From: Macrolepiota albuminosa
Taxonomy: Eukaryota > Basidiomycota > Agaricomycetes > Agaricales > Agaricaceae
Reading direction: 5' to 3'
Length of the DNA stretch: 64,000 nucleotides
Assembly (NCBI GenBank): GCA_027475525.1
Contig: JAMWFC010000073.1
Span: forward strand, 521,791-585,790
A program made the position numbers and the translations under genes. Under the pieces are notes generated by a model, which worked only from the letters and a program-made list of their open reading frames with translations, was not told the DNA's origin and ran no database searches. Below are positions 1 to 11,370 of this stretch, in pieces; the stretch's first letter is position 1; each line of letters opens with the position of its first letter.

Positions 1-85
1 TGGGTCCAAGTCTACTGTGCCCTGTTGGATGCACTGCCACATCATCCTGAGCTGACGGACTGGAGGGATGGGTGGAGATGGGAAG

Positions 86-930
86 TCAACTCTGCAAAGT
101 GTTAACCATATCCCAAATATGGTGGATCTGCTCTTCTGTCTGACGGATCCATCTCTCATGGGATGCAAGTGTCTCATCCACAAGAGAAACATTGGTTTGC
201 AGAGTTTCTATATGGCCACCAAGCGTGTCGACCTGAGTCTGGTAGCAATGGAAGAAGTCCTCAATACGTGGTAACCAGCTCTCCTCAGCCATGACAAACC
301 TGTCCTGCACCTGCTCTCCAACATTCCGCAATGCTTCCTGGAACCCATTCTCCATTCTGTCCAAACGGCTCTCCACCCCTGCCATTACACCAGCCACAAT
401 GTCCTCACTGTGATTAGACTCCATTGCCTGCTTCTTGCCCTTTCCCTTGACCAGAAGAGAATCTGCTGAGTGGTTGGAGGTCAACGGTTGGGATAGACAA
501 ATAGATGGTTTTGATGGTCCTGTGATTGGACTGGCTGGTTCATCTGCTAACTATTGGTTAGCTATTTGAGCAGGAAAAGAGTTTTATACCATCATCACTC
601 TCAATAATCGTCACTGACTTCTTTCTCAGTATTTTTTCCCCTTTCCCCTGTTGCCAGGCTTGATGGTTTTCTTGACAATCGTCAGGCTGCATGTTCATTT
701 GCAAATGAGCTGGCAGGGATTGCATGTGGTGCTGCTCTTTGTCCTGACACACTGTAGCCGCTTACTTGTGCAATATTGGCAAGGGGGGTTGAGGTGCTGT
801 CCTCAGATACCTGCCCAACAGCATCCCTCCAGTAATTTCCCCCTTCAGTATCCTGCCCTCTTGTTCTTCCTCTTCATCCTCGTCCTCATCCTCATCCTCA
901 TCCTTGTCCTCCTGCTCCTTCTGTTAACAA
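86..930 (-). pseudogene. Relic of an unrecognised acidic / coiled-coil protein
   Basis: Read on the minus strand, a run rich in Asp and Glu (about 920-860) is followed by KILRKKSVTIIESDD (about 640-590) and then an open stretch of 132 residues (484-86). That stretch is predicted by eye to be helical and coiled-coil-like: it contains VESRLDRMENGFQEAL, many Gln/Glu/Leu heptad-like positions and no Cys. The pieces lie in different frames with stops between them, so this is a decayed gene or the gag-like part of an old retroelement. I do not recognise the family. The left end may continue beyond the window. The sequence is poor in CpG, like the other old parts of the window. Confidence 0.35.
863..917. 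repeat. CCTCAT-type microsatellite
   Basis: Irregular hexamer repeat of TCCTCA/TCCTCG units. On the minus strand it encodes the Asp/Glu run of the decayed ORF described at 86-930. Confidence 0.75.
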
Positions 931-1110
931 TAGGTACCAAGAGGACGTTGACCAAGACAAATCTCCTGCCACTGCTTACTGTACACTGCTATAGTCTAAA
1001 TAGATATCATGTCACCCTGTTTAAGTGAGGACCTTACTTTGTTTACTGTGTAGTAGATAACAATTAGCTAAGCAGGTCAAAAATTCTAAACAGTTTGAAA
1101 TAAATGCACT

Positions 1111-1184
1111 AGTAGGAATCAAACCCACCTACTGCAAGACATAATAAAGACCAATGGATAATATTCCACTAGACCACTGATGCT
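1111..1184 (-). repeat. tRNA-derived (SINE-like) unit 1
   Basis: On the minus strand the unit opens with GCATCAGTGGTCTAGTGG, which contains a good Pol III A box (TGGTCTAGTGG). About 50 bases later comes GGGTTTGATTCC, which fits the B box / T loop. The 5' GCA can pair with TGC just after the T arm. The anticodon arm is too degenerate to fold, so this is a tRNA-derived repeat unit and not a working tRNA gene. It is followed by a ~50-bp motif (about 1179-1230) that recurs near 970, 1338 and 1410. Confidence 0.5.
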
Positions 1185-1270
1185 TACTGTATACTGCTAT
1201 GATGTAAATAAACATCAGTCTAATATTCTGTGTGTGGTTAAAAATTCTTGAGTTTGATGTCAATGCACTA

Positions 1271-1343
1271 GGGAGAGTCAAACCCACCTATTGCAAGATA
1301 CAAGGAATACCAATTGGAAATATTCCACTACACCACAGACACT
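1271..1343 (-). repeat. tRNA-derived (SINE-like) unit 2
   Basis: Diverged copy of the unit at 1111-1184, about 159 bp further on and in the same orientation. The T-arm-like GGGTTTGACTCTCCC and the A-box region TGGTGTAGTGGAATA are both still visible on the minus strand. With the shared ~50-bp spacer motif it forms an imperfect tandem array. Confidence 0.45.
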
Positions 1344-2020
1344 TACTGTATAATGCTATGGTGTAAATCAATATCAGTCTAATATTCTGCTACACCCCAT
1401 GGTTTTCCTCTTTCCTGTATACTTCTATGGTGTAAATAAATATCAGTCTAATATTGTCAATTCAATACAGATGCACCAGTTGCAGTAAATTCTCTATCCG
1501 TTCAAATTTTGTATGGGTCCATTTGTGCACTACATGAACACTGTCCTGACTTGTAGTGAGTGCCTGTGGTACAAGGGAATATTCATAAATTGATATTTCA
1601 TATTGTGCACAAGAGGTGAGTTCGACTCCCACTAGTTCACATTATATAATAGCAGTAGGCCACTGACATCTGCTAGCATCATGAATTTGATCCATTGAAA
1701 GCTCCAGAGATTTCTGCAGTGGCATAAGATGGATGAATTTGCACGTGTATTCATTCCAGCGCATGTGACAAGTTGATGATGCACTGTGGCTGACTACCTT
1801 TGTGCTGGTCTTTGTAAAAAAGGTAGCCAGCCCTAGTGTATTGTCACTTGTCATGTGTACTGGAATGATCTGATGCGCAAGCTCCTCCATCCTATCCTGC
1901 TTCAGTAATTTCTAGAGTTTTGATCGGATCAACTACCACAGGCGCTTACTACAGGTCAGTACAATGTACATGTAGAGCAAAAATGCACCTGTATAAAGAC
2001 ATACTATTAGACCCCGTTAA

Positions 2021-2093
2021 GGTGGAGTAGAACCCACCGCTGTACACAATATTGAATATCAATAAACAAATATTCCACTAAACCACTGAGACT
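2021..2093 (-). repeat. tRNA-derived (SINE-like) unit 3
   Basis: Third diverged copy in the same orientation. The minus strand shows AGTCTCAGTGGTTTAGTGG (A box) and GGTGGGTTCTACTCCACC (T-arm-like) about 50 bases apart. It lies about 680 bp beyond unit 2. Confidence 0.4.
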
Positions 2094-2119
2094 GGTTGCA
2101 CTGCTGACATCGGCTGGCT

Positions 2120-2640
2120 CACATGCCAACATCAGCTACCATCCGCTGGCATGCCAGCGGACAGCAGACACTCACACACCCTCTTCCACCCTTCCCCCTC
2201 TTTCTCCCCAGTGCCATCCTCTCCACTCCCCACACTACCTCACATGCCACCCCTATTCACCACATGCACCCCGCTTCCCTCCTCCCCCCTGACCTGACAT
2301 CTGATGTCTGCTACGTCTGCTGGCATACCAGCAGACACCCACACTCCTCCCCTTTCCCCTTCCCCTTCTTTCTCTCCACCCCCATCCCTCTTCTGCCACC
2401 TCCCATGCTCTCTGAGACGCCACCCCATGCAGCGGACAGACATCCATGCACCCTGTTTTCTTCTCTCCCACCCTGATGCCAGACAATGCTGGGGGTTGCC
2501 GACAAATACCAGCAGATATCCAGAGGATGCCAACAGATGTACAACAGATGCCAACAGATGCCAGCAGGTCACGATGGCTGCTGATGAAGTCCGACGGATG
2601 CCAGCTGATGGTTGCTAATGCCAATGCCCCTTTTAAGCCA
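2120..2640. repeat. Field of short palindromes and GCCAGCAGAT repeats
   Basis: A perfect 20-base palindrome, TCCGCTGGCATGCCAGCGGA, lies at about 2143-2162. A near-perfect partner centred on GCTGGCATACCAGC lies at about 2319-2334. Short direct repeats of the type AGATGCCAACAGATG follow at about 2525-2580. Between them the sequence is C/T-rich and has no convincing ORF. Related GTCTGCTGGCATCTGCTGG text returns near 3740-3760 in the opposite sense, so this could be the subterminal region of an undescribed element. Confidence 0.5.
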
Positions 2641-2771
2641 TGAAAACCCTTTTGGGAAATATGCCACCCCCCTTCCACCTCAAAAAATCCATACAGAAAC
2701 CTGCAGAAACATAGGTGGGCATCTGTTCATTGTGTTATCTAACCTTTGAATCTATCTATTAGTAACAGACC

Positions 2772-3369
2772 TGTGGTGCAATGGTTAAATGTGCATTCCA
2801 TTGCTGGAGGCTTTCCCAAGGCCGGTGTCAGGGGACTCCTCATTTCTTCCTTTTCTCACTCCTTATTCCTTCACTCTCCCTTCATTCATTCTCTTATTTT
2901 TTCTGACATTATTTCATTTTACTGTTTCTATTCTTTCAACACTATCTGTTAGTACTACTCTCAGCTCTTGAAGTGCTCTGGTTCTTTAGCTACCATTCAA
3001 ACAAGTGTGGGCCCTTCAGCACCGCTTCCAGACTGCTTATATAAGCCAGAGTTTGCCTTTCTGACTTCTGAAGTCCGGAGTTTTCCTGCCTTGTTTGCAC
3101 AGTTGTTTGGTTAGTCAATTTTCGAGTTTTCAAGGTTTTGTTGTACTGTACAGTTGTTTCCCATGCTTCAGAAGCCTCAGAAGCGTCCAACCTGGCATAG
3201 GGAATCCCTAGACTTGTTTTCTTTAGATCTCCCTCTGCCAGATGAGTAGTTATTATGATATTGTCAGTACATGCTCTAATACACTTTGGATCTCCCTCTG
3301 CCAGCTGTGTGACTGAGCCACAGCCTCTAGAGATCACTCTTACAGCCGAAGGTTTGATTCTTCCCCACA
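2772..3369 (+). repeat. tRNA-like sequence (long variable arm) split by a solo LTR
   Basis: Before the LTR lie an acceptor-like TGTGG (2772-2776), a D-arm-like TGCA-ATGGTTAAATG-TGCA, and a GGC...GCC pair that looks like the long variable arm of a Ser/Leu-type tRNA. After the LTR come a T-arm-like GAAGGTTTGATTCTTCC and CCACA (3365-3369), which pairs with the 5' TGTGG. With the LTR and one target copy removed, the order of parts is that of a tRNA. The anticodon arm has only a short stem with a 4-base loop, so it is a fossil or a tRNA-derived SINE head. Confidence 0.45.
2826..3344 (+). mobile_element. Solo LTR, family 'TGTCAGGGGACT', copy A
   Basis: The 519-bp sequence begins TGTCAGGGGACTCCTC and ends CACTCTTACA (TG...CA). 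It is flanked by GCCGG (2821-2825) and GCCGA (3345-3349), a 5-bp target duplication with one change. A promoter-like CTTATATAAGCC lies at about 3037. The same sequence recurs at 27433-27899 (+) and 57604-58122 (-), and shorter relatives at 9665-10114 (-) and 22953-23255 (+). No internal region is attached, so it is a solo LTR left by LTR-LTR recombination. Confidence 0.85.
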
Positions 3370-3429
3370 TGCATATGGCGGGCAAGATGAGTTACCTTTT
3401 TCTTTGATCCAACCAGCCCCTGTGGACCT

Positions 3430-4400
3430 GCATAAGCCTCTGTGGATGTCTGCTGGTGCCCTGCACAGGCCTGCATGGGCCTATGTAGGTTTGAGTCCAT
3501 CAACATACATCTGCATGAATGTCCGCTGGTGGCTTACATAGGCCTGCATAGGTCTGCAGGGCCCTTTTGTGGAAATATGCTGGCATTGGGGGTGGGAAAA
3601 GGAGGGAAGGGGAGGTGCACAGCCTTGAGTTATTGTGGGGAGGGAAGTGAGAAACCTCGAGGAGGGTTTATTCATGCCATGACATCTGCCAATGGAGGAG
3701 GTTTTCACTCATGGGCTGATGCACATTGACATCGCTAGTGTCTGCTGGCATCTGCTGGGCCTGCATGCGCATGTATGTGCCCACCTTTTATTGATCTACT
3801 GGACCATGTTATACAGCACATTGTGACATGTCTACAGCTCTGTATTCTATGGCACTGTGGGGACTGCTCCGCTCCAGTGTAGCAGACTCTGCTGGACATG
3901 TATGGTACAACACAAAGCAAGCTCCTGTACAACATATGCCACGTACCATTGTGATGTCTCTATGTGAAAAAATAACAAAAAATAATAATAAAAGAGGCTA
4001 ATCAATCAAGCCTTGGCATCTTAGCAATAAGAAGGGAACTACACAGTATCTAACAAATTGCATATGCTACAACAAAAGCTTGGTGTTGGTCTATGCTCTA
4101 ATTTAGAAATATAAAAAGAGAGATGCAACTAAGAAACAGACACTAACTTATTAGATGAGAGTAGATATCTTAAGGCCAATTTGTTAGCCTTTTACTATAT
4201 AGTTTTATATTAGCTCACCAGCTAGTGTCTATATAACTTAACTAAAAAGGGACTACAACATGTTGACCATAGTTTAAAATAAGAATTATATATACACAAA
4301 TCTATAATCTATAAAATAAAATTAAAATAAGATTAAAGAAGTTATTAGAAAAATTGAAGCCTCAGAATTCATCGTACTTACAAAACTAGTGCAATATTGT
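3430..4400. other. No supported gene: repeats, then AT-rich sequence
   Basis: 3430-3780 repeats short words such as GGCCTGCATGGGCC and GTCTGCTGGCATC, related to the palindromic field at 2120-2640. 3960-4400 is AT-rich, with no ORF of note and no recognisable element. Confidence 0.5.
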
Positions 4401-4403
4401 CTC

Positions 4404-5122
4404 TGTCACGACCCCTCCCCTCCAGATCCACCCCGGGACACCCCCGGAACAACCCCCGGGACCCTCCCTCCAACCCCACAGGACACGCCCCGCCATCACA
4501 ACCGCCGACACCGCCATCATGCGCATCAAGGACCGCCATCAGCCGCCACCAGCCCCGATCACTGACTCGTTCCCGGCCATCACGCATCACGCATCACGAC
4601 TCCCCCCGCGTCAATTGATTGCGCGACCCACACGCGCGATCCCGGTATACAGTCTCTGCCCGCTACTCAATGACTCCCGGAACCCATCCCAGACACCCCG
4701 GAATCCCGAGACCCGGTCCCGTAGTACTTATAGTGTAGCTCCCTGTTGTATTCGGTAGTCTTGATATTACTTTGGTTATTGCGTGCCCTTTGCTTGACTG
4801 GTACGCCTTGATTGGTACGCTTCGACTGGCACGCCTAAGTATTCGCGTGCTCTAAGTTTTGGTACGCACTTCGCGACTCTTGATTTACTAACTTGGTCTT
4901 GTCTTAGAATCTCCGGTTCACAACTCGACCCCCTCTAGCTCTCAGTTACCTCCAACCCAAAACCCCCGGACTCTAGTCCCCTTTCCCAGGATTACCCCTG
5001 TCCTTGTCTTGAACCCCGGAGTCCTAGCCCTGGAGTTCCACACACCCAAGTATTCGTAGGTCAAGTCTGCATTGTAAGGGCGTTGCTTTCCCGGAAAGCC
5101 CCCGACTCAGCGGAACCTGACA
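4404..5122 (+). mobile_element. Solo LTR of a gypsy family (TGTCACGACCCC type)
   Basis: The 719-bp LTR begins TGTCACGACCCCTCC and ends GCGGAACCTGACA. It is flanked by perfect GTCTC duplications (4399-4403 and 5123-5127). It is rich in CpG, unlike its surroundings, so it looks young. Diverged and CpG-depleted copies of the same family lie at about 41375-41871 (minus, truncated) and at 45332-51496 (split by a DIRS element). No gag or pol sequence of this family adjoins it, so recombination between two LTRs is the likely origin. Confidence 0.9.
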
Positions 5123-6241
5123 GTCTCAACCATTGGCTAGCATGCCCATAGCAAGGATAGCAGTCTAGCCACTGCACTCACATACATCTGAACTCACACA
5201 GATGCTTGCAGAGATAAAATCTAATAATAATGCTCTTAGCACATACTCTTGCAGTACTCATCATGTTCATTATCATTCATGTCTATCTGCTGTGGATGGA
5301 GCAGTATCTGATAAGGCAAGAGCTCTCTGTGGCCTAAATAGGCTACTTCCACTAGTTGTTGGTGCTTGTATGCTGCATATAGTAGACACACTATGTACTA
5401 GTAACTTTGATGGTATATAACATTTTATATATTCAAGAGTCTCCCCCCTTCTTCAGAGAGCTATATAGGCTCTGATCATTTTGCTGTGGCCTCCAATAGG
5501 CTATTTTTATTATTATTAATACATGTGTATATAGTATGAGTTAATAATCAAAGACAAGAAAAAAATTCTCCCAACTCTACTAGTATTATAAATAACTACC
5601 AATACTTAGCTATCATTGTATCTCAGGCCATCAGCTAGTAACTAAAGTGGATTTTGTCTACTCATCACTAATTATGATGTGTTTTATATGTGTTTTACTA
5701 ACTACTGAGGACATTTCATGCAATATAATTCTAGATAAGAATTCAGAGCTTTAAGTTTTCTGCAATTTACTAGTGGTTCCTAGGTAGTATCATCTATACT
5801 CTACCTCATCTTAAAGTCAAGGTTATTGGAGTATGACTGCAAGACATGCACATAATTATTATATTTAGTACTTATTCTTTTATTCTTTTATTTATTTCAT
5901 TTCCTTTGTTCTATTATATTGCACTACTATAACATACATCTCTATTTATCATTCTTTATTACTAAACTTTATTTTTACCTATAAAAGCCCATAGTAAACA
6001 AATCACTCCTTAGTCATGTTCATAATTAGTGTTATGATTCTGAGGGGTGTGTCTACTTACATTTTGTTACTTACATCTACTTACCATACCCCGTAGATAT
6101 GATTGTCTAATTATCTACATGTAAATATAGTCATGTTCACAAGCAGTATTGTGATATCTGAGATACATAATTATTTAATTATTTACAAAGGCGTCTGTTT
6201 ACTGTCTATTTATAGCCTATCAAATTATCCACAAATTATTT
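5123..6241. other. AT-rich stretch, no supported gene
   Basis: Low-complexity AT-rich sequence with very few CpG. Apart from a 72-codon open stretch near 5200-5420 with no recognisable motif, I see no gene, LTR or tRNA signal. Confidence 0.5.
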
Positions 6242-8420
6242 CTAGTCATTATTAGTTCTAAAATCATAGAATTCTGAGGTTGCATAATTGGAAAACAGCA
6301 CATTACTACATGCTTGAAGTGTGGCAAGCAGCTCAAATACATAGTTTGATGCCCTTGGCTCAGTTTTGAGGACCTTATATAGTCTGACCCACTTCAGACA
6401 CAGCTTACTTGCTCTGCCTTTTGACAGATTCAAATTCTTGATCAAAAAGTAGACAAAGCTCCCTTTGTCAATAGCTGTGTCCTCTCTCTTGCAATAATTC
6501 ACATGATATATTAGCCAAATATGTTCTATAATTCCATTGTGTGCATCAGCTAGATTCCTCAGTATGTTCTGCACAAAGCTTTTTATTCCTTTGTAGATCA
6601 CTTCATTTGTACAAAGTTTTTGAATCATAAATGGCATGTAGCTATTGTTGAGTTCAAAGGGTGCATACTCTGTTGTTTCTGATATACTCACATTGATTGC
6701 AAATTCAACTAGTGGATAATGATCTACTTAGTTATTTTGATTAAGACATATGAATATTTGCAATATCTAAGCAATGTTCTGATTTGTGCATTCTATCTGT
6801 CCATTTATTTGTAGATGGAACAACATTGACATGAGCAACCTTGCTCTAAGCAGCTTATAGAGCTCCTTCTATGACTTAGAAGTAAAGTTGGAGTCTTGAT
6901 CACTTACGATCAAGTTGGGCAGTCCATGCAGTCTCATTATCTCCTTGAGATAGATTCACAATAGGTTGGACATTGTCATAGTTGCCCTTACAAAAATCAA
7001 GTGGACCATGCTAGTTATTTGAAAGATCACTACCCACAGATAGGTATAACCCTGGAATTCAGAGAATAGACCAATAAAGTCCATCTCTATAGAGTCTCAG
7101 AATTTAACTGGAATTGGAAGCAAATGCAGCTTCTCTAGTAGCTTTAATGTTGATACTTTTGACTACTGACATGATTGACATGTTGCACAAAACTGGCTAG
7201 TTTACTTGGCCATTTAAGGCCACAACTAGAACTAGAAGTAAATGCAGCTTCTTTGGTGGTTTTTAATGTTGATACTTTCAACTGTTGACATGACTCACAT
7301 GTCAAGCAAAACTGGTTAGTTTCCTTGGCCATCTGGAGCTACCAATACTACTGACACACATAGTTTAGCATCTCCTGAGTTCCAAACTATTCTAGGATAG
7401 TGATGATTAATGATTATTCCTGAGGCACATAGAGGACTTTGGACCTGGAAGGTTGGTAAAGTATAAGCTTGTGCTCAATAGTAAAGTGCAGATAGGCACC
7501 AGAATTCTCTAGTATCTCAAGAAAAAATTTGTTATAATTGTATCTTTGTTAGATATGTGTGTGAAATCACACATTATTTCTCTTAGTCAGAGCAAGACAG
7601 CAATCCTGCAAGTTCAACATATCTATTAGTGTTACATTGACAACTGCTGGGCATATTTTCTCATTTGACAATGCTAATACATTAGCTTGAGCTGGCTGCA
7701 CTCTCTACTCAGTGTCAGCCAATCTTTAGGCCTTGATAATTCAAGCTTCTACTCATTCTTGCAGCTTTTTGCTGTAATGTATCTCCTGTGCTCACATAGT
7801 GCATATCTCAAATGCACATTTCTTTATCCCATGGAACCTATGCAAGGGCAGGTCTTTGCCTTCAGAGTCTATTTATTTGTCTGCTTAGACATCATTTTGA
7901 GCATCATGAACATCATCACAAGTGTTACTCTCAAAATATTGTGATACACAATCTGCACCCTTGTTAAGTTCACCCTTGACATAGGTGATATCAAATTGGT
8001 AGTGTAATATATAGTTGATCCAGTAACATTGTCACAGTGATAAGTGTACCTGAGTGTTGAAAAACTTGAGTGCTTTATGATCTGTTATAATATAGAGCTT
8101 ATAGCCCATTAGCTTATCCTGCAATTTTAAGAGGGCTTCTAAGATTGCAAGTGTTTCTAATCCTTAGACTGCATAATTCTGCTATGCAGCAGTAAACTTA
8201 CAAAATATAAATCCCAGAGATTGGCAGGTTTGCCATATCTTCTCTTGGCCAAACATGGCTCTTGATACATCACAGATGAGCTAAATTGGTTTATTGATGT
8301 GGAGGTCCATTGTATAGCATATCCATCTAGTAGACAACTAGAATGAATGCATCAACTACCAGAGAATGTGCAATCAAGATTTGCACAATCATGAAGAGTC
8401 ATTAATTGACAACCAAGGAG
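6242..8420 (-). pseudogene. Ty3/gypsy pol relic (RT-RNase H-integrase)
   Basis: On the minus strand the order is that of gypsy pol. RNase H text lies near 8180-7960 (YIITDHKALKFF, then FDITYVKGELNKG). A Cys-containing integrase zinc region follows at 7332-7144 (CLTCESCQQLK). The integrase core is at about 7000-6850 (RLHGLPNLIVSDQDSNFTSK, which carries the second catalytic Asp). An integrase C-terminal tail occupies 6691-6242 (TTEYAPFELNN, then NLNLSKGRASKLC). Stops and frameshifts separate every piece, and no LTRs could be placed. CpG is almost absent, so this is an old copy. It lies head-to-head with the gag-like relic on the plus strand beginning near 8440. Confidence 0.75.
7107..7332 (-). 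repeat. Tandem duplication inside the gypsy integrase zinc region
   Basis: Two adjacent copies of about 110 bp (about 7107-7215 and 7216-7332) share the blocks AATGCAGCTTCT, TTTAATGTTGATACTTT and GGCTAGTTTACTTGGCCAT / GGTTAGTTTCCTTGGCCAT. Both copies encode the same Cys-containing segment of the integrase N-terminus on the minus strand. Confidence 0.75.
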
Positions 8421-8439
8421 TAGTCTTTGAAGGGCATAA

Positions 8440-9664
8440 AGAAGTCATGCCTGTCAAGAAGATGTGTTAACAATTTGCTGCTCAAACTGCAGAACTAGAC
8501 AGATATCTAGATGGCAATGACTATTATAGTGATGACTATGATAATAGAGAGCATAATTCTTGTAATAATGATAATCGAGACCATGATCGTTTAAATTATG
8601 ATCAAGACAATAAAGATCATTGAGGAAATGATAGGTGACCTGATGCAAAACTAGGATCTCAAGATGTCAGGCAGCAGCCTCCACAGCAGCTGGAATGAGT
8701 GGCCAATGAACACTTGCATTGCACTTCTTGAGCATTTTAGATGCCTGCACCTGATAAATTGCATGCAAGTATGCCAGGGATGAACAAGGCAGTCTTGATC
8801 TATATGGATCATATGCATGATCACATAATCTTACTAGTGAATGACTCTCTTGGAGTAAGGTTTAAGTTTCCTGCTGAAGTGAGGCTCAGAAATCTGATGG
8901 CAAGTATATCAGATCATATGATAGAGGACATAGATTCTTCCAGTTGGAAAACTTGGATATGGATGTGTAGAGTATAATAAAATATTAGATCTCAGAGGCT
9001 TCATGCAGTAGTGAGATGACTGAGGGTGGCATTTTGTATACTGGGGCTTTTACATGTCTGAAAATAAAGTTTAGCAAAGACTGGTAAATAGAGACAAAAA
9101 TACATGAGGCTCACAGTGGCAAAAATACCAAAAAATGAAATCAATACCACTAGTTGGTATAACATGCATGCAAAGCTCATCTCCCTTAACTAACAGGATG
9201 TATGCTACTATTTGGCAGCATATTGCAATCTGTGATTTATTTTTGTAAAATAATTCCTGTAAACCAATAGCCTAGAACTAAGCTGGCTAATTACCTACTA
9301 GCAAGTAAAGATAACAAACCTTACTGAGGTCAGAATCAAATGGCTACAAAGCACACACCAATGCATGTGCTGCATTGTGATAGCAGTAAACCTGTTGCTG
9401 TTGCAGAAGCAACACAGAGAAAGCCAGCAGGTGAGGCTGCCAGATATTCTAATTGTAGGAAGGTAAGGTACTTTGTAAAGAAATGCCCCACTCTTCTCAA
9501 GGCTCACATCTAAGCAGCCTATATAGCCACAGCACTAAGTAACATTACCAGCAACAAGAAAGACAATAAGAATTTATAGAGAACAAAGAGAAGCCACAAA
9601 ATGCAGCTAAAAGCTCAGTAGACAATGCTAAGAGCAAATGAATTGATGGCAATGAGTATGTTAC
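8440..9664 (+). pseudogene. Retrotransposon gag-like relic
   Basis: On the plus strand an Asp/Asn/Arg-rich segment (about 8460-8625, containing LDRYLDGNDYYSDDYDN) is followed by an open stretch at 8741-8977 (LIYMDHMHDHIILLVNDS, then DIDSSSWKTWIWMCRV). A degraded zinc-knuckle match lies at about 9446-9490, reading YSNCRKVRYFVKKCP. Relative to C-x2-C-x4-H-x4-C, the first Cys is Ser and the His is Tyr. Many stops interrupt the frame. A solo LTR (9665-10114) follows directly, and possibly related coding traces continue at 10115-10430. The type of element cannot be fixed from this part alone, but the knuckle makes gag likely. Confidence 0.5.
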
Positions 9665-10114
9665 TGTAAATGTGACTTCTGGAGGTTACAGCTAATTATG
9701 CAACTGGCAAAGAGAAATCCAAAGTATATTAAAGAGGCTAGCTACCATACAACAAGGAGAATATCTAATTACTTGGCAGAGGCAAATCCAAAGAGAACAA
9801 GTCCAGAGGCTCTTCTGTCTCAGTACAGTACATCAGCATAGTGGCAGTGGCATACATAGGAATGGCTGTACAGTACTTTGAACTTATTGTCAAGCAAATC
9901 AGAGAGACTTTAGGTGCCTCTGAAAGTGTGAAAGGAATACTTGCCAGTCCAAGCACTCTACTAACTAGCCCAAAAGGGTGCAATGTCCAAGCTGTTAGAC
10001 ATGGTGACTGGCTCTATATATAGTGAAGTGGTCCCCTTACAGGGAGGAATTGAAAAAACTCTGGAAGTGCTGGAAAGTTGCTGAGGAAGTGCCAGAAAAG
10101 AAGGTTCCCTAACA
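9665..10114 (-). mobile_element. Solo LTR, distant member of the 'TGTCAGGGGACT' family
   Basis: Read on the minus strand it begins TGTTAGGGAACCTTC and ends in GTCACATTTACA. It shares the GCACTTCCAGCACTTCC-like block and the TCTCTTTGGATTTGCCTCTGCC block with 22953-23255. The 5-bp flanks are GTTAC (9660-9664) and GTCGC (10115-10119), which agree at three of five positions, so the target duplication is weakly supported. Confidence 0.6.
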
Positions 10115-11370
10115 GTCGCAGTAGATGTATACAACAGTGATTACTATACTTGTGATGACAAGAATAAGCACTTCTTTGTGCTAACAGAGTGCCAGGATAA
10201 CCAGCACATGCATATGAGGTACATGATATTGCAGAAGGCAACAAATAAGCTGTAGCATTCAAGGTATGCTCTTGAGAAGAAGAGGTTTTTGGTGACTTAT
10301 GTGGATATCAATAGACATCTAGTCTGGACATCATGGGACTTGGGGAGTATCACTATGGGCATTACACTCCAGCTTGCTCAATTGTGATCTGTGGTTGCAC
10401 ACCAAAATTCATTTGTGATTTATAAATGACAAAGGAGTTGCACAGGGACCAATTACCAAAGGTAGGTCTACTTAGTTTGGAGACAGCATGTGCCAGACTC
10501 CTTGACGTGTCAGTCCATTATGGATGTAGACACCAACCCCATCAGGACTCTCAAGCATGCCCAGGCCTGGATAAAGTCAAAGGGTTAAATACTTGCATCA
10601 CAGCAAGCTGGTGAGTGTTCTAGTCACCGCTGTTCTCATATCCAAGCACCAAATGACTCTGTCGCCTCACTCAAGGTCGCTCGTGCTGATCCCTTGATTT
10701 GGGGCCTGTCAGGGCACTCGCCACTCCACATGCCCCAGATCACTTCTGAACTTCTCTGGAGTGTCAGGGATTCCCACCTTTGGTTACTATGAGAACCTCG
10801 GATCACCTCCATATTAGGATTCTATTTCTAACATTGTAGACGAACTTGAAGATTATGTTGCGTCAATTGGTGGCTATGTAGTGACGTGGTCACATTACAA
10901 AGTCCTCAGTTAGAATAAGGGGGTGGTGTTTTCCTGGGATGGTGGTGTGTTATGGCTCGTGGAATGACCTGGTTGGTATCTTCTGTCGTTCCGTTGCCTT
11001 GGTGCACGCGGTGTCTTTATGTACGCGGGTGTCTCAACCTCGTGGTGCGTGTTACCATGTTATGCCGTCCAGGGTCTGTTCTGTTGCGTCGTTGCTCCCT
11101 CAGGAGATATAATGAGGAGCCGAGTGTCAGATGATACATATCATGATTTCACAACAGGTTGGTGAATTTCTGATCTACTATTTCAATCAAATCATCAAGG
11201 GGTAACGTTTCAACCTTGATGTTTGATACTGCAAGCTTTGGAGTTCCCAGGCATGACATCTTCTGCTGGTAGGCACATATATATGTAAGTGGAGCTGTAC
11301 TCTCCAAAAGCCTCGCGTTTCTTCCACCAAAAGCTTCTTTCCTAGTGACGTCTTATCGCCAACCTTGAAC
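10115..11370. other. Mixed intergenic sequence
   Basis: 10115-10430 continues the gag-like relic on the plus strand in fragments (VTYVDINRHLVWTSWDLGSI). From about 10620 the composition changes sharply to CpG-containing sequence typical of the DUF6534 gene that begins at 11371. I could not assemble a convincing ORF from 10620-11370. Part of it is presumably promoter, or an upstream exon I cannot place. Confidence 0.4.

Noticed and set aside
2240..2678. Several overlapping ORFs of 100-140 codons in 2120-2680
   Set aside because: The region is made of C/T-rich text and short repeats. ORFs occur in four frames at once and none has a domain.
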